Source: Capnocytophaga sp. oral taxon 878 (GTDB lineage: Bacteria; Bacteroidota; Bacteroidia; Flavobacteriales; Flavobacteriaceae). From it: a stretch of DNA of 64,000 nt. The notes below the pieces were generated by a model. That model searched no databases, was not told the origin of the DNA, and saw only the letters and a program-made list of their open reading frames with translations. Shown here in pieces: positions 1-10,146 of the stretch; the stretch's first letter is position 1; every line of letters starts with the position of its first letter. A program made the translations under genes and the position numbers. The stretch is from assembly GCF_002999135.1 (NCBI RefSeq), contig NZ_CP027229.1, positions 1,890,001 to 1,954,000 of the forward strand. The letters run 5' to 3'.

Positions 1-1015
<1,015 letters not shown>

Positions 1016-1167
1016 AAAATCTTTAATGTTTTAAACCGACTTTCAAGTTATTGACTTCAGGTTTCACTCAATTCTTTAAATCTTTGTTTTGTGCTGTACA
1101 ACATTATGTCAATGTACGTGTTGTTTTCTTACGCTTACAAGACTAATTTTCGTCTCATTTGCGGGTG

Positions 1168-1198
1168 CAAAGGTACGGCGTTTTTTTAATTCTCCAAA
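1168..1198 (-). promoter_or_regulatory. rRNA operon promoter
   Basis: On the minus strand TACCTTTG (1168-1175) matches the Bacteroidota -7 consensus TAnnTTTG. A -33 TTTG lies at 1195-1198 with a 19-bp spacer. Initiation is expected near 1161, giving a leader of about 145 nt before 16S. Confidence 0.75.
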
Positions 1199-1499
1199 TT
1201 TTTTCAAGACTTTTTTTGAAGTTTTTTTGAGTTTATTTGTTAAACGGTTGATTGTCAGTGATGTGAGAAGTGAAGTTTTTTTTGATGAAAAAAGGATGGA
1301 AGGGAGAAAAGGGGGGATATGGGGGAGTTGTAGGGAAATATGCGGGGGAAAATGTAGGGATGTGGGGGGAAGGCGGGAGATAGCTTTTCTGATTTTTTCC
1401 GGTAAAATATAGAAAAATATGCAACCTTGTAAGTTTATACTTTAGTTAAACTTATTGCTTGCTAACTTTTCTTGAGTTTTTTACATCGCATTTTATTTA

Positions 1500-1765
1500 A
1501 TGTTTTGGGTATTTTGTTGCGGATTTGGCAAAAAGAGGTTTTGATTTTAATACTGCTGATATTCAATAGAGTAAGGATTATCCTTCGTTTATAGTTCGTT
1601 TATCCTTCGTTATTGGTTCGTTCAGGTTGGGGGGGTGTTTAGGGGATGGATGAGGGATGATTGGGAGAAAGGGGATTGATTATTAAGGGATTGTATTTTT
1701 AAGAAGGCGCAAGTATTGGGGTTGGATTCTTTTAAAAAATTCGCAAAGAAAATGAGGTTTGATTG
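1500..1765 (+). repeat. Dispersed intergenic repeat, copy 1
   Basis: Block A (TTGTTGCG at 1514, followed by a TTTGGCAAA-like stretch) lies 70 bp before an array of four 11-bp units starting at 1584, 1595, 1606 and 1617, each beginning TTCGTT. A G-rich stretch follows, then block C (TTCGCAAAGAAAATGAG near 1739). The same order and spacing occur at about 33.1, 44.8 and 61.6 kb. Confidence 0.8.
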
Positions 1766-1875
1766 AAAATTACGAATAAAAAGCAAAACTACAAAAAATA
1801 ATGTAATTAGCTCATACAAAGAGGATTAATTTTTTGACAGGAAGATAAGAGAAGACAGAGTCTTAGATATTTTAG

Positions 1876-1946
1876 ATAGGTTTTTTCAAAAATAGGTTTC
1901 TAAATCGTTACCTACTATACTGAAAAATATTTTTTATTAATAGGTT
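1876..1946 (+). repeat. Three ATAGGTT direct repeats upstream of the integrase
   Basis: ATAGGTT occurs at 1876-1882, 1892-1898 and 1940-1946, just before the integrase promoter. Tyrosine recombinases of the CTnDOT group bind arm-type repeats near the att core, so these are candidate arm sites. That role is inference; the repeats are short and the region is AT-rich. Confidence 0.3.
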
Positions 1947-1976
1947 ATATTTCAGTGTTTTACACCTTTTTTCATA

Positions 1977-2007
1977 TTGTACAGTAACTTGATAAAAAGT
2001 ACTTTCG
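1977..2007 (+). promoter_or_regulatory. Candidate integrase promoter
   Basis: TTG (1977-1979), a 20-bp spacer and TACTTTCG (2000-2007, one mismatch to TAnnTTTG) lie 19 bp before the integrase ATG at 2027. The same bases form GTACTTTCGC (1999-2008), one mismatch from the CTnDOT att core GTAnnTTTGC. Confidence 0.45.
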
Positions 2008-2026
2008 CAAATTAAAAAATTAGAGT

Positions 2027-3262
2027 ATGAAAAAAGTAAAACGCTCAACTTTTAAGGTATTGTTCTACCTTAAAAAGAACGCCCCAAAAAAGAACGGTAA
2101 AGTTGCTATTATGGGGCGTATTACCATTGACAATCAGGTAGCTCAGTTTAGTACCAAACTTGAAATCCTTCCACAGAAATGGGATTTGAAGTACGGAAGG
2201 GTAACAGGTAAAACAGAAGAAGCTACCCAACTTAATCGCAAGCTGGAAGAGATTCGCTCACGTATCATTACTCATTATGAGGTGTTGATGAAGTACGAGG
2301 GAGTGGTTACTGCTCAGAAGCTAAAAGCTACTTTTCTAGGCATAGGAGTAATGGAAGATTCCTTGCTAAAAGTCTATGAGAATTTCAAAGAAGGCTTTGC
2401 CTTGATGGTAGAAAAAGGTGTTAGAAGTTACAGCACTCTTAACAAATATGAGAATGTATACACTCATTTGAGCGAGTTTATCCAGTACAAATACCGCAGA
2501 AGTGATATTTCTTTCAAAGAGCTTACAGAAGACTTTATTAATGATTTTGACTTTTACCTTAGAGTCAATAAAAGTCTTACTCACAACACAATATGGGTTT
2601 ATATGATGCCCCTTTGTAAAATGGTAGAAATAGCTATAGACAAGGGTATCATCTATCGTAATCCCTTTAAGAATTACATAAGCTCTATGGAGGAGAAAGA
2701 CAGAGGCTATTTGCTTAGAGAGGAAGTAGAAACTCTTTTACAATATCACCCTAAGAGTGCTTCTGCTGAATTAGTACGAGACCTATTTGTTTTTAGTTGC
2801 TTTACAGGTTTTTCGTATATTGACATTAAGCAGCTCAAAAAAAGTCACTTACAATCATTCTTTGACGGCAACAAATGGCTTATCAAACGACGTCAGAAAT
2901 CCGATGTGCCTTGTAATGTTCGTCTGTTGGATATAGCCGAGAAAATTATTGAAAAATATGAGGGTACGACTCGTACAGAGGCACTATTTCCTACACCCTC
3001 CAATGCTAATTGCAACCTCCTGATTAAAAAGATGATGAAAGATTGTAACATCATTCGTGAAAAACCTATCTCCTTTCACTGGGCACGCCATACCTTTGGT
3101 ACTCTGTTCTTAACAGAAGGGGTTCCCTTGGAAAGCGTTAGCAAGATGATGGGACATAAGAATATCAAAACCACCCAGATTTATGCTAAAATCACCAATG
3201 AGAAAATTAGCAAGGATATGGAAATTGCTGCCGAACGATTAAAGAATTTAAAGATAGGCTAA
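2027..3262 (+). CDS. int: Tyrosine recombinase (CTnDOT/Bacteroides transposon type)
   Basis: 411-residue site-specific integrase. The first ~90 residues form an arm-binding domain (KVLFYLKKNAPKKNGKV... RITID...). The core-binding SAM-like domain spans about 115-215 and the catalytic domain about 225-400. Visible catalytic residues are the HWARH box (His ~351, Arg ~354), GHKN (His ~377) and the nucleophile Tyr in QIYAK (~386). The first catalytic Arg, normally in TG-L/F-R, is replaced by Ser in TGFSYIDI; loss of this Arg is also known in IntDOT of CTnDOT, so the enzyme is probably active. It should move the element carrying mobA and cfxA. A hairpin terminator follows the gene. Tyrosine recombinase is certain; the exact element family is inferred. 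Confidence 0.93.
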   Translation: MKKVKRSTFKVLFYLKKNAPKKNGKVAIMGRITIDNQVAQFSTKLEILPQKWDLKYGRVTGKTEEATQLNRKLEEIRSRIITHYEVLMKYEGVVTAQKLKATFLGIGVMEDSLLKVYENFKEGFALMVEKGVRSYSTLNKYENVYTHLSEFIQYKYRRSDISFKELTEDFINDFDFYLRVNKSLTHNTIWVYMMPLCKMVEIAIDKGIIYRNPFKNYISSMEEKDRGYLLREEVETLLQYHPKSASAELVRDLFVFSCFTGFSYIDIKQLKKSHLQSFFDGNKWLIKRRQKSDVPCNVRLLDIAEKIIEKYEGTTRTEALFPTPSNANCNLLIKKMMKDCNIIREKPISFHWARHTFGTLFLTEGVPLESVSKMMGHKNIKTTQIYAKITNEKISKDMEIAAERLKNLKIG

Positions 3263-3285
3263 CTAACAAATTTCTTCTTAGAATT

Positions 3286-3334
3286 AAAATCCATTGATAA
3301 CATTTCAAAAAGAGATGTGTCAATGGATTTTTTT
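3286..3334 (+). terminator. Terminator after int
   Basis: Hairpin with arms AAAATCCATTGA (3286-3297) and TCAATGGATTTT (3320-3331) followed by a T run, 24 bp after the integrase stop. Confidence 0.75.
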
Positions 3335-3472
3335 GTTGCCTTACAGAAAGCTATTAGAAGAGAAAAAGACTTCAACAAATAAGGAAAAGGATATTCGTTT
3401 GTCACAAATAGAAATACGTCATTAAGACTTACCTATTTTCCCTGTTTTAAACACTTAAGGCACGTAATGGCG

Positions 3473-3652
3473 GTTCGTTGTTCGAGTGCAAAGGTATTTC
3501 TGTGTTATTAACGCTTCTTGCAAGGTCAAGCCCGATGGGTTTTCAAAAAAATCTCCAGCCCTTGTCCGTTGTCCTGCGGGTAGTATTTTTTTGAAAAACC
3601 TTGCAGAAGCTAAACACAGACCTTTTATGGCACTCGAAACGAAACCAGCTCA
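3473..3652. repeat. Long imperfect inverted repeat in the mobile element
   Basis: Two arms of about 70-80 bp (3473-3551 and 3583-3652) are imperfect reverse complements. Shared segments in order are TTCGAGTGC, AGGT, CTGTGTT, GCTTC, GCAAGGT and TTTTCAAAAAAAT. The left arm carries about 13 extra bases near 3527. The loop (3552-3582) is GC-richer than its surroundings. The minus strand also reads TACCTTTG at 3489-3496, a possible promoter. The structure could be a recombination site, an origin or a regulatory RNA; the sequence does not decide. Confidence 0.6.
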
Positions 3653-4002
3653 TTCCGACCTTTAAGCGAATAAAAAAAATGTCAAATATGAGAAAAATGC
3701 CGCTTCTTACAGATTGTTTTTTAAAACGAATACCGCTTTTCCTCCCATTGTCGAATAAAAAATTTCAAACTATGTAGCTACTTAATTACGTTTTTACTTT
3801 CGTACATACTTGCTTGCTTTGATACGTGAATGCAAAGTAATGTACAAATATACATATAGCTTTACATAGAATTGTAAATAACTTTGTAAGTAAGTGATTG
3901 ATTAAATATATTGCTAATATGCCCTAAATCACTTTATGAGCTTGTAGTGTTTATCTTCTTTTCTTATGGTTAATTAAAATTTGACCTTTAGGGAGAATTT
4001 TC

Positions 4003-4095
4003 TGTTCACCCGAACAGAGCAAGTTGTGTTTTGAGGCACGCATTAGGCGTTTAGGCACTCAAAACCACTTGCCCTTGCAGGGAGCCGAAAACCTC
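4003..4095 (+). other. oriT: Candidate oriT
   Basis: Directly upstream of mobA lie a small hairpin (CTGTTC/GAACAG near 4003-4018) and a larger inverted repeat with arms GCAAGTTGTGTTTTGAG (4019-4035) and CTCAAAACCACTTGC (4058-4072). The GC-rich 22-base loop contains GCACGCATTAGGCG. Nick sites of mobilizable elements are typically next to such repeats and adjacent to the mob genes. Position and structure fit; no nick-site match was verified. Confidence 0.45.
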
Positions 4096-4121
4096 TCCAA
4101 AGTCGTGGTTTTTACTTACTA

Positions 4122-4583
4122 ATGAAATTGTATATGGACAATAAATTACAACCTCAAAAACGAAAATTAGGAAGAGTTCCTAAAATAGATAAGGCTATTT
4201 ACCGGTATACTATCAGTTTCAATCAGGTAGAACATACTCGATTTTTATCTCTTTTCGAACAATCAGGAATGAAAGTCAAAGCTCATTTTATCACTTCGGT
4301 ATTATTTTCCAAAGAAATCAAAAGTGTAAAAATCGATAAATCAGTAATGGATTTTTATATCAAACTCACCGAACTCTATGGACAATTTCGGGCAGTGGGC
4401 GTGAATTACAATCAGATAGTAAAGATTTTGTATCGCAATTTTTCCGAAAAGAAAGCCGCTGCCTATCTGTTTAAACTCGAACAGCAAACCGCTCAAATGG
4501 TGGCTATCTGTAAAGAAATTATGGCTCTTTCGCAACAATTAGAACAGCATATCACTGAAAAAAACAAGAAAAATGGTCGCTAA
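4122..4583 (+). CDS. mobA: Mobilization accessory protein MobA (relaxosome, MobC-like)
   Basis: 153 residues, or 149 if the second Met at 4134 (MDNKLQPQKRK) is used, which is equally plausible. The C-terminal half has the relaxosome signature 'GVNYNQIVKILY' (about residues 87-98), as in MobC/MobA-type proteins of Bacteroides mobilizable transposons that help the relaxase bind oriT. It follows the candidate oriT and its end overlaps the relaxase start (ATG at 4573) by 11 bases, the usual mobA-mobB arrangement. The gene looks intact. A diverged inverted fragment of the same gene lies at 13513-13765. Confidence 0.8.
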   Translation: MKLYMDNKLQPQKRKLGRVPKIDKAIYRYTISFNQVEHTRFLSLFEQSGMKVKAHFITSVLFSKEIKSVKIDKSVMDFYIKLTELYGQFRAVGVNYNQIVKILYRNFSEKKAAAYLFKLEQQTAQMVAICKEIMALSQQLEQHITEKNKKNGR

Positions 4584-4829
4584 AATACATCGAGGAAGTA
4601 ATCTTTTGGAAGTATGGACAACCAAAAGGTAAATACCGAGATGAAAAATTATCAGAAAATCCCGCAAATTCTATCCTTTTTAGATGAAGAGGGAACAGAT
4701 AAGATGCAAGAACAAATACAAACCAATTACAAGCAAGTGAAGTTAGATATTGTCAAACTTATCAAAAACGAACTTGAACACATCGAAAACGATTCTAATT
4801 TGGCTCATTTCCAAACATCATATAAGTAA
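4573..4829 (+). pseudogene. Relaxase (mobB) 5' remnant, frameshifted and truncated
   Basis: The ATG at 4573 opens with MVAKIHRGSNLL, very like the N-terminus of Bacteroides MobB relaxases (MVAKI-x-x-GSSL). This frame stops at 4630. Another frame beginning at 4614 continues with DNQKVNTEM, resembling the relaxase YNQ-x-KVN motif, so a frameshift near 4605-4614 separates the two pieces. After about residue 25 similarity is lost: the tail up to 4829 (KNYQKIPQIL... HFQTSYK) is not recognisable relaxase and may come from the rearrangement. The catalytic part is absent, so the gene cannot work. A probable relaxase 3' end appears 9 kb away at 13777. Confidence 0.65.
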
Positions 4830-5214
4830 TAAGTAGTTGATTTTGTTGAATATGATTTATTTTCTATGTAATGAAAAAAATCAGTTCTTTAAATTATTGA
4901 TTATAAACAATTTGTTTAATTTAGAATAATATAAGGTAACGACTTAATAACGGAAATAATTTCATTGATTTTACTTGTTTTGTGTCGTAACTCAATGTCG
5001 CAGAGTTACGAACTATTTACAAATCGGCGAAAAAACTTCTACCTCTTTCAAAAGGTTAATAGTAAGACAATCTCAAGTGTCATCGAACCAAAATGTGAGT
5101 ATTGAAACGAAAAACATTTATCCTAATTCTTAATATATATGCACCGTTTACTCTCCATTTTAATGAAATTACTTTGTTCTTAATCTCCGTTATTATATTA
5201 ATTTTTCAGAGTCA
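4830..5214. other. AT-rich junction region
   Basis: 385 bp between the relaxase remnant and the 3' end of the stress operon. I see no gene, terminator hairpin or repeat. It may contain the left junction of the inserted segment. Confidence 0.5.
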
Positions 5215-5562
5215 TCAACATTTACGTTTTTGTTCATACAAAGTTCTCCACTTCCGTTTTTCAAGTTCGCGTTTCAGGAGCATCGTAGCGATAACCCTAC
5301 TGATGGGCGTGTTGTTATTTTCTTGCAAGGCTACTTTGAGTTTTTCTTCCGAAACATCTACCCGATAAAGTATGCTGATAAGCTTGTTGAAATCCGTCTG
5401 AATCAAAAAATCTACATACGCAACTAAAACCTCAAATTGTTCTCCAAAAGAAATGTTTTTTTCAATACTTACTTCTTTATTTAATTGAGAATAAACTTCT
5501 CGAATAGCAAGTTTCTTTTCTTCCAAAGAAATTAGAGAATCGTTATTTGATTGATTTTCCAT
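5215..5562 (-). CDS. Hypothetical protein, last gene of the stress operon
   Basis: 115 residues starting MENQSNNDSLISLEEKKL; acidic N-terminus, basic C-terminus (KRELEKRKWRTLYEQKRKC), predicted mostly helical, with no signal peptide or membrane segment. It lies 35 bp after nrdA on the same strand with no terminator between, so it is probably cotranscribed. I do not recognise a family. Its position beside nrdA gives only a weak hint of a role. Confidence 0.55.
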   Translation of the reverse strand: MENQSNNDSLISLEEKKLAIREVYSQLNKEVSIEKNISFGEQFEVLVAYVDFLIQTDFNKLISILYRVDVSEEKLKVALQENNNTPISRVIATMLLKRELEKRKWRTLYEQKRKC

Positions 5563-5597
5563 CTTTTTATTTAAAAACGAATAGTTTCAATAGAAAG

Positions 5598-7931
5598 TTA
5601 ACTTCCACACGCCAAACATTCCTCAGGGTTGTCTAGCGAGCAGGCTACTTGTGATTGTCCTAAAAGCAGCTGCGTATCTACGGTAAATTTGATGGCATCT
5701 ACGGCGGCTTTGGTGCGGAGGTAGTACATACCCGTTTTGAGTCCGCTTTTCCACGCGTGGAAGTGCATCGAGGTGAGCTTTGCCAAATTCGGCTCTGCCA
5801 TAAAGAGGTTGAGCGACTGCGACTGACAGATAAACGCTCCTCGCTCTGCCGCCATATCAATGATGGTTTTTTGCTTGATTTCCCAAACGGTTTTGTACAA
5901 TTCTTTCAGCTCCGTAGGGATTTCAGGAATGTTTTGCACCGAACCATTTTCGGCGATGAGTTTGTTTTTCATCGTAGGGTTCCAAAGTCCCAACTCGATG
6001 AGGTCTTTGAGTAAGAATTTATTCACCACCACAAATTCGCCCGAAAGCACACGGCGGTTATAAATATTGCTGGTGTAGGGTTCAAAGCACTCATTGTTGC
6101 CCAAAATCTGCGAAGTAGAGGCGGTAGGCATCGGTGCTAAAAGAAGCGAATTGCGTACGCCGTGGGTCATCACCTCTTGGCGAAGTTTTTCCCAATCCCA
6201 ACGGTCAGAAGGGACAACTTGCCACAAATCAAACTGAAATTTCCCTTCCGAAAGCGGCGACCCTGCAAACGAGCTGTATGCCCCTTGCTCCTTTGCCAAG
6301 TCCATCGAGGCTTCCATCGAGGCAAAATAAATCGTCTCGAAAATATCCTTGTTCAGCCTCCGAGCTTCTGGGCTTTCAAAGGGCAAACGGAGGAGTAAAA
6401 ACACATCTGCCAAGCCCTGCACGCCTAAGCCTATCGGACGATGGCGGTCGTTGGAAGTTTTGGTCTCAGGAATGGGATAATAATTTCCATCGATGATTTT
6501 ATTGAGATTTCGCGTAACGATTTTGGTTACTTCGTAGAGTTTTTGAAAATCAAATCCCCCACTGGAAACATAGCGAGGCAATGCCAAGGAAGCCAAATTG
6601 CACACCGACACCTCATCGGCGTTGGTATATTCCATAATTTCGGTGCAGAGGTTAGAACTGCGTATCGTACCAATGTTCTTTTGGTTTGATTTTTCATTCA
6701 CGGCATCTTTGTAGCACATATAAGGCGTGCCGGTTTCTATTTGAGCTTCGAGAATGGCTGTCCAGAGTTCGCGTGCTTTGATTTGCTTGCGGAATTTTCC
6801 TTCGTTTTCGTAAGTGGTATAAAGTTCGTTGAATTTTTCGCCATACACCTCGTACAGCCCTTGTGCTTCGTTGGGGTCAAAGAGCGACCACATTTGGTCG
6901 GCTTCTACGCGTTGCATAAAGAGGTCAGGAATCCAAAGGGCAGGAAATAAATCCCTTGCGCGCATCTCCTCCTTACCGTGATTTTTACGAATATCAATAA
7001 AATCAAAAATATCCGAGTGCCACGGTTCGATATACACGGCAATGGCACCTTTGCGTTTGCCTCCACCTTGATCTACATAACGAGCCGTATCGTTGAACAC
7101 GCGAAGCATCGGAATGATGCCGTTGGAAATTCCGCCAGTCCCTTTGATATAACTGCCTGTGGAACGAATGTTGTGAATGCTCACGCCAATTCCGCCTGCC
7201 GATTGCGAAATCAAAGCACAGCGTTTGAGGGTATCGAAAATCCCTGCGATACTGTCTTCGGTCATACTCAGCAAGAAGCAAGACGACATTTGCGGTTTGG
7301 GCGTACCTGCGTTGAAGAGCGTTGGTGTGGCGTGGATAAACCATTTTTCGCTCATCAGGTTGTAAGTTTCAATCGCTGCCTGAATATCTTCTTTGTGAAT
7401 GCCCAAGGCGACACGCATAAAGAGATGTTGCGGTCGTTCGGTTACCTTTCCGTTGGTGCGAATGAGGTACGAACGCTCCAAGGTTTTGAATCCGAAGTAA
7501 TCAAAATTATAATCACGGTCGTAGATGAGACTGCTGTCGAGTTCATCTGCGTTTTTACGAATGATTTTATAAATTTCTTCCGAGATGAGCGGTGCGTGGG
7601 TTTGGGTTACAGGGTCGGTGTATTCGTAAAGCAATTTGGCGGTTTTAGAAAAGGATTTGAGGGTATTTTTATGCAAATTGCTCACCGCGATGCGTGCCGC
7701 CAAGACCGAAAAATCGGGGTGAATGGTGGTTTGTGCAGCGGCGGTTTCGGCAGTGAGGTTGTCCAGTTCGGTAGTGGTAACATTGTCGTAAATCCCTTGA
7801 ATTACCTTTTTAGCAATTTCGATGACATCTTTTTCCGAAATCGATAATCCGTAGATGAGTTTATAAATACGAGCCGTGATTTTATCAAAATGAACGGCTT
7901 CTTTTTTTCCGTTTCTCTTTATTACAAACAT
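5598..7931 (-). CDS. nrdA: Class Ia ribonucleoside-diphosphate reductase, alpha subunit
   Basis: 777 residues; reduces ribonucleoside diphosphates to deoxyribonucleotides with NrdB. The N-terminal ATP-cone (about 1-90, [16 protein letters not shown]) is present, suggesting dATP inhibition. Catalytic features are the cysteine in MSSCFLLS (about residue 215), the SSNLCTEI active-site segment, VCNLASL, the [14 protein letters not shown] loop, the GMYYLRT tyrosine pair for radical transfer, and the C-terminal redox pair CLACGS. The sequence tracks the eukaryotic R1 type closely from start to end, including the [14 protein letters not shown] tail, rather than E. coli NrdA; this lineage is known in Bacteroidota. 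Base composition here is visibly more GC-rich than in sodB and prx of the same operon. The gene lies 8 bp after def. Confidence 0.97.
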   Translation of the reverse strand: MFVIKRNGKKEAVHFDKITARIYKLIYGLSISEKDVIEIAKKVIQGIYDNVTTTELDNLTAETAAAQTTIHPDFSVLAARIAVSNLHKNTLKSFSKTAKLLYEYTDPVTQTHAPLISEEIYKIIRKNADELDSSLIYDRDYNFDYFGFKTLERSYLIRTNGKVTERPQHLFMRVALGIHKEDIQAAIETYNLMSEKWFIHATPTLFNAGTPKPQMSSCFLLSMTEDSIAGIFDTLKRCALISQSAGGIGVSIHNIRSTGSYIKGTGGISNGIIPMLRVFNDTARYVDQGGGKRKGAIAVYIEPWHSDIFDFIDIRKNHGKEEMRARDLFPALWIPDLFMQRVEADQMWSLFDPNEAQGLYEVYGEKFNELYTTYENEGKFRKQIKARELWTAILEAQIETGTPYMCYKDAVNEKSNQKNIGTIRSSNLCTEIMEYTNADEVSVCNLASLALPRYVSSGGFDFQKLYEVTKIVTRNLNKIIDGNYYPIPETKTSNDRHRPIGLGVQGLADVFLLLRLPFESPEARRLNKDIFETIYFASMEASMDLAKEQGAYSSFAGSPLSEGKFQFDLWQVVPSDRWDWEKLRQEVMTHGVRNSLLLAPMPTASTSQILGNNECFEPYTSNIYNRRVLSGEFVVVNKFLLKDLIELGLWNPTMKNKLIAENGSVQNIPEIPTELKELYKTVWEIKQKTIIDMAAERGAFICQSQSLNLFMAEPNLAKLTSMHFHAWKSGLKTGMYYLRTKAAVDAIKFTVDTQLLLGQSQVACSLDNPEECLACGS

Positions 7932-7939
7932 TTCTTTCT

Positions 7940-8521
7940 TTATTTGAATTTCATAAAATAATTGGGTTGTAGTTTCCCTTTCAATAATTTTTGAAGTTTG
8001 GATTGCATCAATTTTTTCGTCAAGGGTTTCACGCGGTCAATATAGAGAATGCCTTCCAAATGGTCGTATTCGTGGAGAATCACGCGTGCGGTCATTCCGC
8101 TAAAAGTCTCGGTAATGGTTTCAAATTGCTCGTTTTGGTAGCTCAATTCTACCGACCACGAACGGGCTACTTTTCCTGATAAAAAAGGCAAACTCAAACA
8201 GCCCTCTACTTCTTCCCATTGTTCTTCGGAGAGATTTTTTATTTGCGGATTGATAAACACTCGCCGAATACCCGTGTCGCCTTTTTCGAAATAGGCTATT
8301 TTATCCCTTTCGTCCATCGCCTCGTAAAGCAATTGAGAATCGGCAACGAACAACCGCAACGATTTTCCGACCTGCGGTGCTGCCAACCCACAGCCATTGG
8401 CCTTTTCCATCGTTTCCCACATATTGGCGATGAGTTCGTGCAAATTGGGAAAATCAGAGGCTACGGCTTGTGCCTTGACTTTGAGTACATTATTTCCGTA
8501 AGCAAATATGGGAAGTTTCAT
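7940..8521 (-). CDS. def: Peptide deformylase
   Basis: 193 residues; removes the N-formyl group from nascent proteins. All three family motifs are visible: GCGLAAPQ (about 43-50), EGCLS with the metal-binding Cys (about 106-110) and HEYDH with two metal-binding His and the catalytic Glu (about 149-153). It sits between nrdB and nrdA in a compact operon, an unusual place for def. Bacteria normally have another def gene near fmt, so this may be an extra copy; the rest of the genome is not visible. The enzyme is usually Fe2+-dependent and oxidant-sensitive, which fits loosely with sod and prx upstream. Confidence 0.95.
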   Translation of the reverse strand: MKLPIFAYGNNVLKVKAQAVASDFPNLHELIANMWETMEKANGCGLAAPQVGKSLRLFVADSQLLYEAMDERDKIAYFEKGDTGIRRVFINPQIKNLSEEQWEEVEGCLSLPFLSGKVARSWSVELSYQNEQFETITETFSGMTARVILHEYDHLEGILYIDRVKPLTKKLMQSKLQKLLKGKLQPNYFMKFK

Positions 8522-8575
8522 TTTTTTAATGGTTTTATTTGGCTAATAGCTAATGGCCGATAGCCAATAGTTATT

Positions 8576-9550
8576 TTAAAAATCTTCATCGAGTGAAAAG
8601 GTGTTTTGTTCGCTGTTGGTTTGTGCTACGCCTGTTTTTTGGTATTCGCCTACACGCCGTTCGAAGAAATTGGTTTTTCCTTGCAGAGAAATAAGTTCCA
8701 TAAAATCAAACGGATTGGTAGCGTTCCACACTTTATTGCACCCCAAGGCAACGAGCAATCTATCGGCTACAAATTCGATGTATTGGCACATCAGTTCGGC
8801 ATTCATTCCGATGAGTTTCACAGGGAGTGCATCGGTAACAAATTCCTTTTCGATAACAACGGCATCTACGATGATTTCTCGTATGGTTTCTTCCGAAAGT
8901 TTGTTTTGTAGATGATTGACATAGAGCAAACAAGCAAAATCGCAGTGCAAGCCTTCGTCCCGACTGATGAGTTCGTTAGAAAAGGTGAGCCCTGGCATCA
9001 AGCCGCGTTTTTTGAGCCAAAAAATAGAGCAAAAACTTCCTGAAAAGAAGATGCCCTCCACCGCAGCAAAGGCGATGAGTCGCTCGGCAAAACTTCCTTT
9101 GGTAATCCATCGCAACGCCCATTTTGCTTTTTTGGTAACACACGGAATGGTTTCGATGGCACGAAGCAAATAATCCTTCTCGGCAGGGTCTTTCACATAA
9201 GTATCGATGAGGAGCGAGTACATCTCGGAATGGATATTTTCAATCATAATTTGAAATCCGTAGAAACATCGTGCCTCAGGATATTGCACCTCTTGGAGGA
9301 AGTTGATGGCAAGATTTTCATTCACGATGCCATCACTGGCAGCAAAAAAAGCCAACACTCGCGAGATGAAAAATCGTTCGTTGTCGTTGAGTTTGTTTTG
9401 CCAATCGTGGAGATCGGGCGACAAATCTACTTCTTCTGCCGTCCAAAAACTGGCTTCGGCGTTTTTGTAGAATTGCCAAATATCATTGTGCTGTATAGGA
9501 AAAATGACAAAGCGGTCTTTGTTGTCTTGTAAGAGGGGTTCGGTAATCAT
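8576..9550 (-). CDS. nrdB: Class Ia ribonucleotide reductase, beta subunit
   Basis: 324 residues; the di-iron tyrosyl-radical subunit that activates NrdA and needs oxygen. Ferritin-like metal ligands appear in order: [11 protein letters not shown] (Asp), [12 protein letters not shown] and EARCFYGFQ (Glu), [15 protein letters not shown] (His), then [23 protein letters not shown] and VIEKEF. The C-terminal tail TFSLDEDF matches the eukaryotic-type R2 tail (TFTLDADF) that docks on R1. As with NrdA the closest pattern is the eukaryotic-like lineage. Its ATG overlaps the upstream gene's stop (ATGA), indicating coupled translation; def follows after 54 bp. Confidence 0.96.
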   Translation of the reverse strand: MITEPLLQDNKDRFVIFPIQHNDIWQFYKNAEASFWTAEEVDLSPDLHDWQNKLNDNERFFISRVLAFFAASDGIVNENLAINFLQEVQYPEARCFYGFQIMIENIHSEMYSLLIDTYVKDPAEKDYLLRAIETIPCVTKKAKWALRWITKGSFAERLIAFAAVEGIFFSGSFCSIFWLKKRGLMPGLTFSNELISRDEGLHCDFACLLYVNHLQNKLSEETIREIIVDAVVIEKEFVTDALPVKLIGMNAELMCQYIEFVADRLLVALGCNKVWNATNPFDFMELISLQGKTNFFERRVGEYQKTGVAQTNSEQNTFSLDEDF

Positions 9551-10146
9551 TTTTTAGTTTCTTTTAATTTTACAGACGCCTGAATATCAACATTTTCCCA
9601 TACTTTACTTATACCATCAACACCTTTATGCAAATCAAAACAAACTGAGTTAAGTACTTCTAAGGCTTTCAAAGCTTTAAAATCTTTCAAATCGATAGAA
9701 GATTTGACACTCAATAAATTATCTTTGAATTGAATTTCTGCTGGAATATTATTCACACTAACTCCATTCATTCTTAGCTTAATAGTCCATTGATGGTTTT
9801 CAAAAATGAATTTTCCTGATATTTTTCCTGCTTCGTTCATCAATCCGAAAAAGGAATTTTTAATTTTTTCATCTCTGGAAGGATCTCCTGTTGATAACTC
9901 CAAAGCACGAATAGAAAACTCAGCATTGTTTAAAAAATCTTCAATGGATTTTCCTTCTGAAAGGTTGATTAAGTCCACCGATTGAAAAGTTCCTTTTACA
10001 GGTAATTTCTCGGTAGTTTTATATGCCGTCCATTCTACTTTTGCTGAATTTTCAACGGGTTCAAAAGATGATTTTTCATTTTTACAAGAATACAACAATG
10101 TACCTCCTATACCTAATAGTACGATGAATAATTTTTTGATTTTCAT
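9547..10146 (-). CDS. YceI-like lipoprotein
   Basis: 199 residues from the Met at 10146, chosen because TAATG couples it to the aminopeptidase stop; a start 6 bases earlier is possible. The N-terminus ([21 protein letters not shown]) is a lipoprotein signal with lipobox LYSC. The rest is a YceI-type beta-barrel-like domain ([20 protein letters not shown]...), a family that binds isoprenoid-like ligands and is often induced by stress or base. Compared with the second YceI protein of this window (38736-39401) it is more diverged. It overlaps nrdB by 4 bases. The family call is good; the ligand is unknown. Confidence 0.7.
   Translation of the reverse strand: MKIKKLFIVLLGIGGTLLYSCKNEKSSFEPVENSAKVEWTAYKTTEKLPVKGTFQSVDLINLSEGKSIEDFLNNAEFSIRALELSTGDPSRDEKIKNSFFGLMNEAGKISGKFIFENHQWTIKLRMNGVSVNNIPAEIQFKDNLLSVKSSIDLKDFKALKALEVLNSVCFDLHKGVDGISKVWENVDIQASVKLKETKK

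Larger units (their letters stand above)
1016..2026. other. Intergenic region between rrn and the integrase
   Basis: This kilobase has no convincing gene. It holds the rrn leader and promoter, a purine-rich stretch (about 1290-1400), one copy of the dispersed 11-bp-periodic repeat (1500-1765) and the upstream region of the integrase. Since the repeat also occurs at sites far from the mobile element, the chromosomal sequence probably extends at least to about 1770 and the element starts after that. Confidence 0.6.
3263..4121. other. Non-coding region between int and mobA
   Basis: 859 bp without a gene. It contains the int terminator, the long imperfect inverted repeat (3473-3652), an AT-rich stretch (3660-3980) with nothing recognisable, and a probable oriT just before mobA. 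Confidence 0.6.

Noticed and set aside
1089..1412. 107-codon plus-strand frame after the rRNA
   Set aside because: Lies over the rRNA leader and promoter and a G-rich tract; low complexity and no promoter.
1584..1626. CRISPR or phage att array at the TTCGTT repeats
   Set aside because: The 11-bp units are contiguous with no spacers and the same array recurs at four unrelated places.
6978..7847. 289-codon plus-strand frame opposite nrdA
   Set aside because: Shadow of the nrdA coding sequence in a GC-richer gene; composition is not protein-like and no promoter precedes it.
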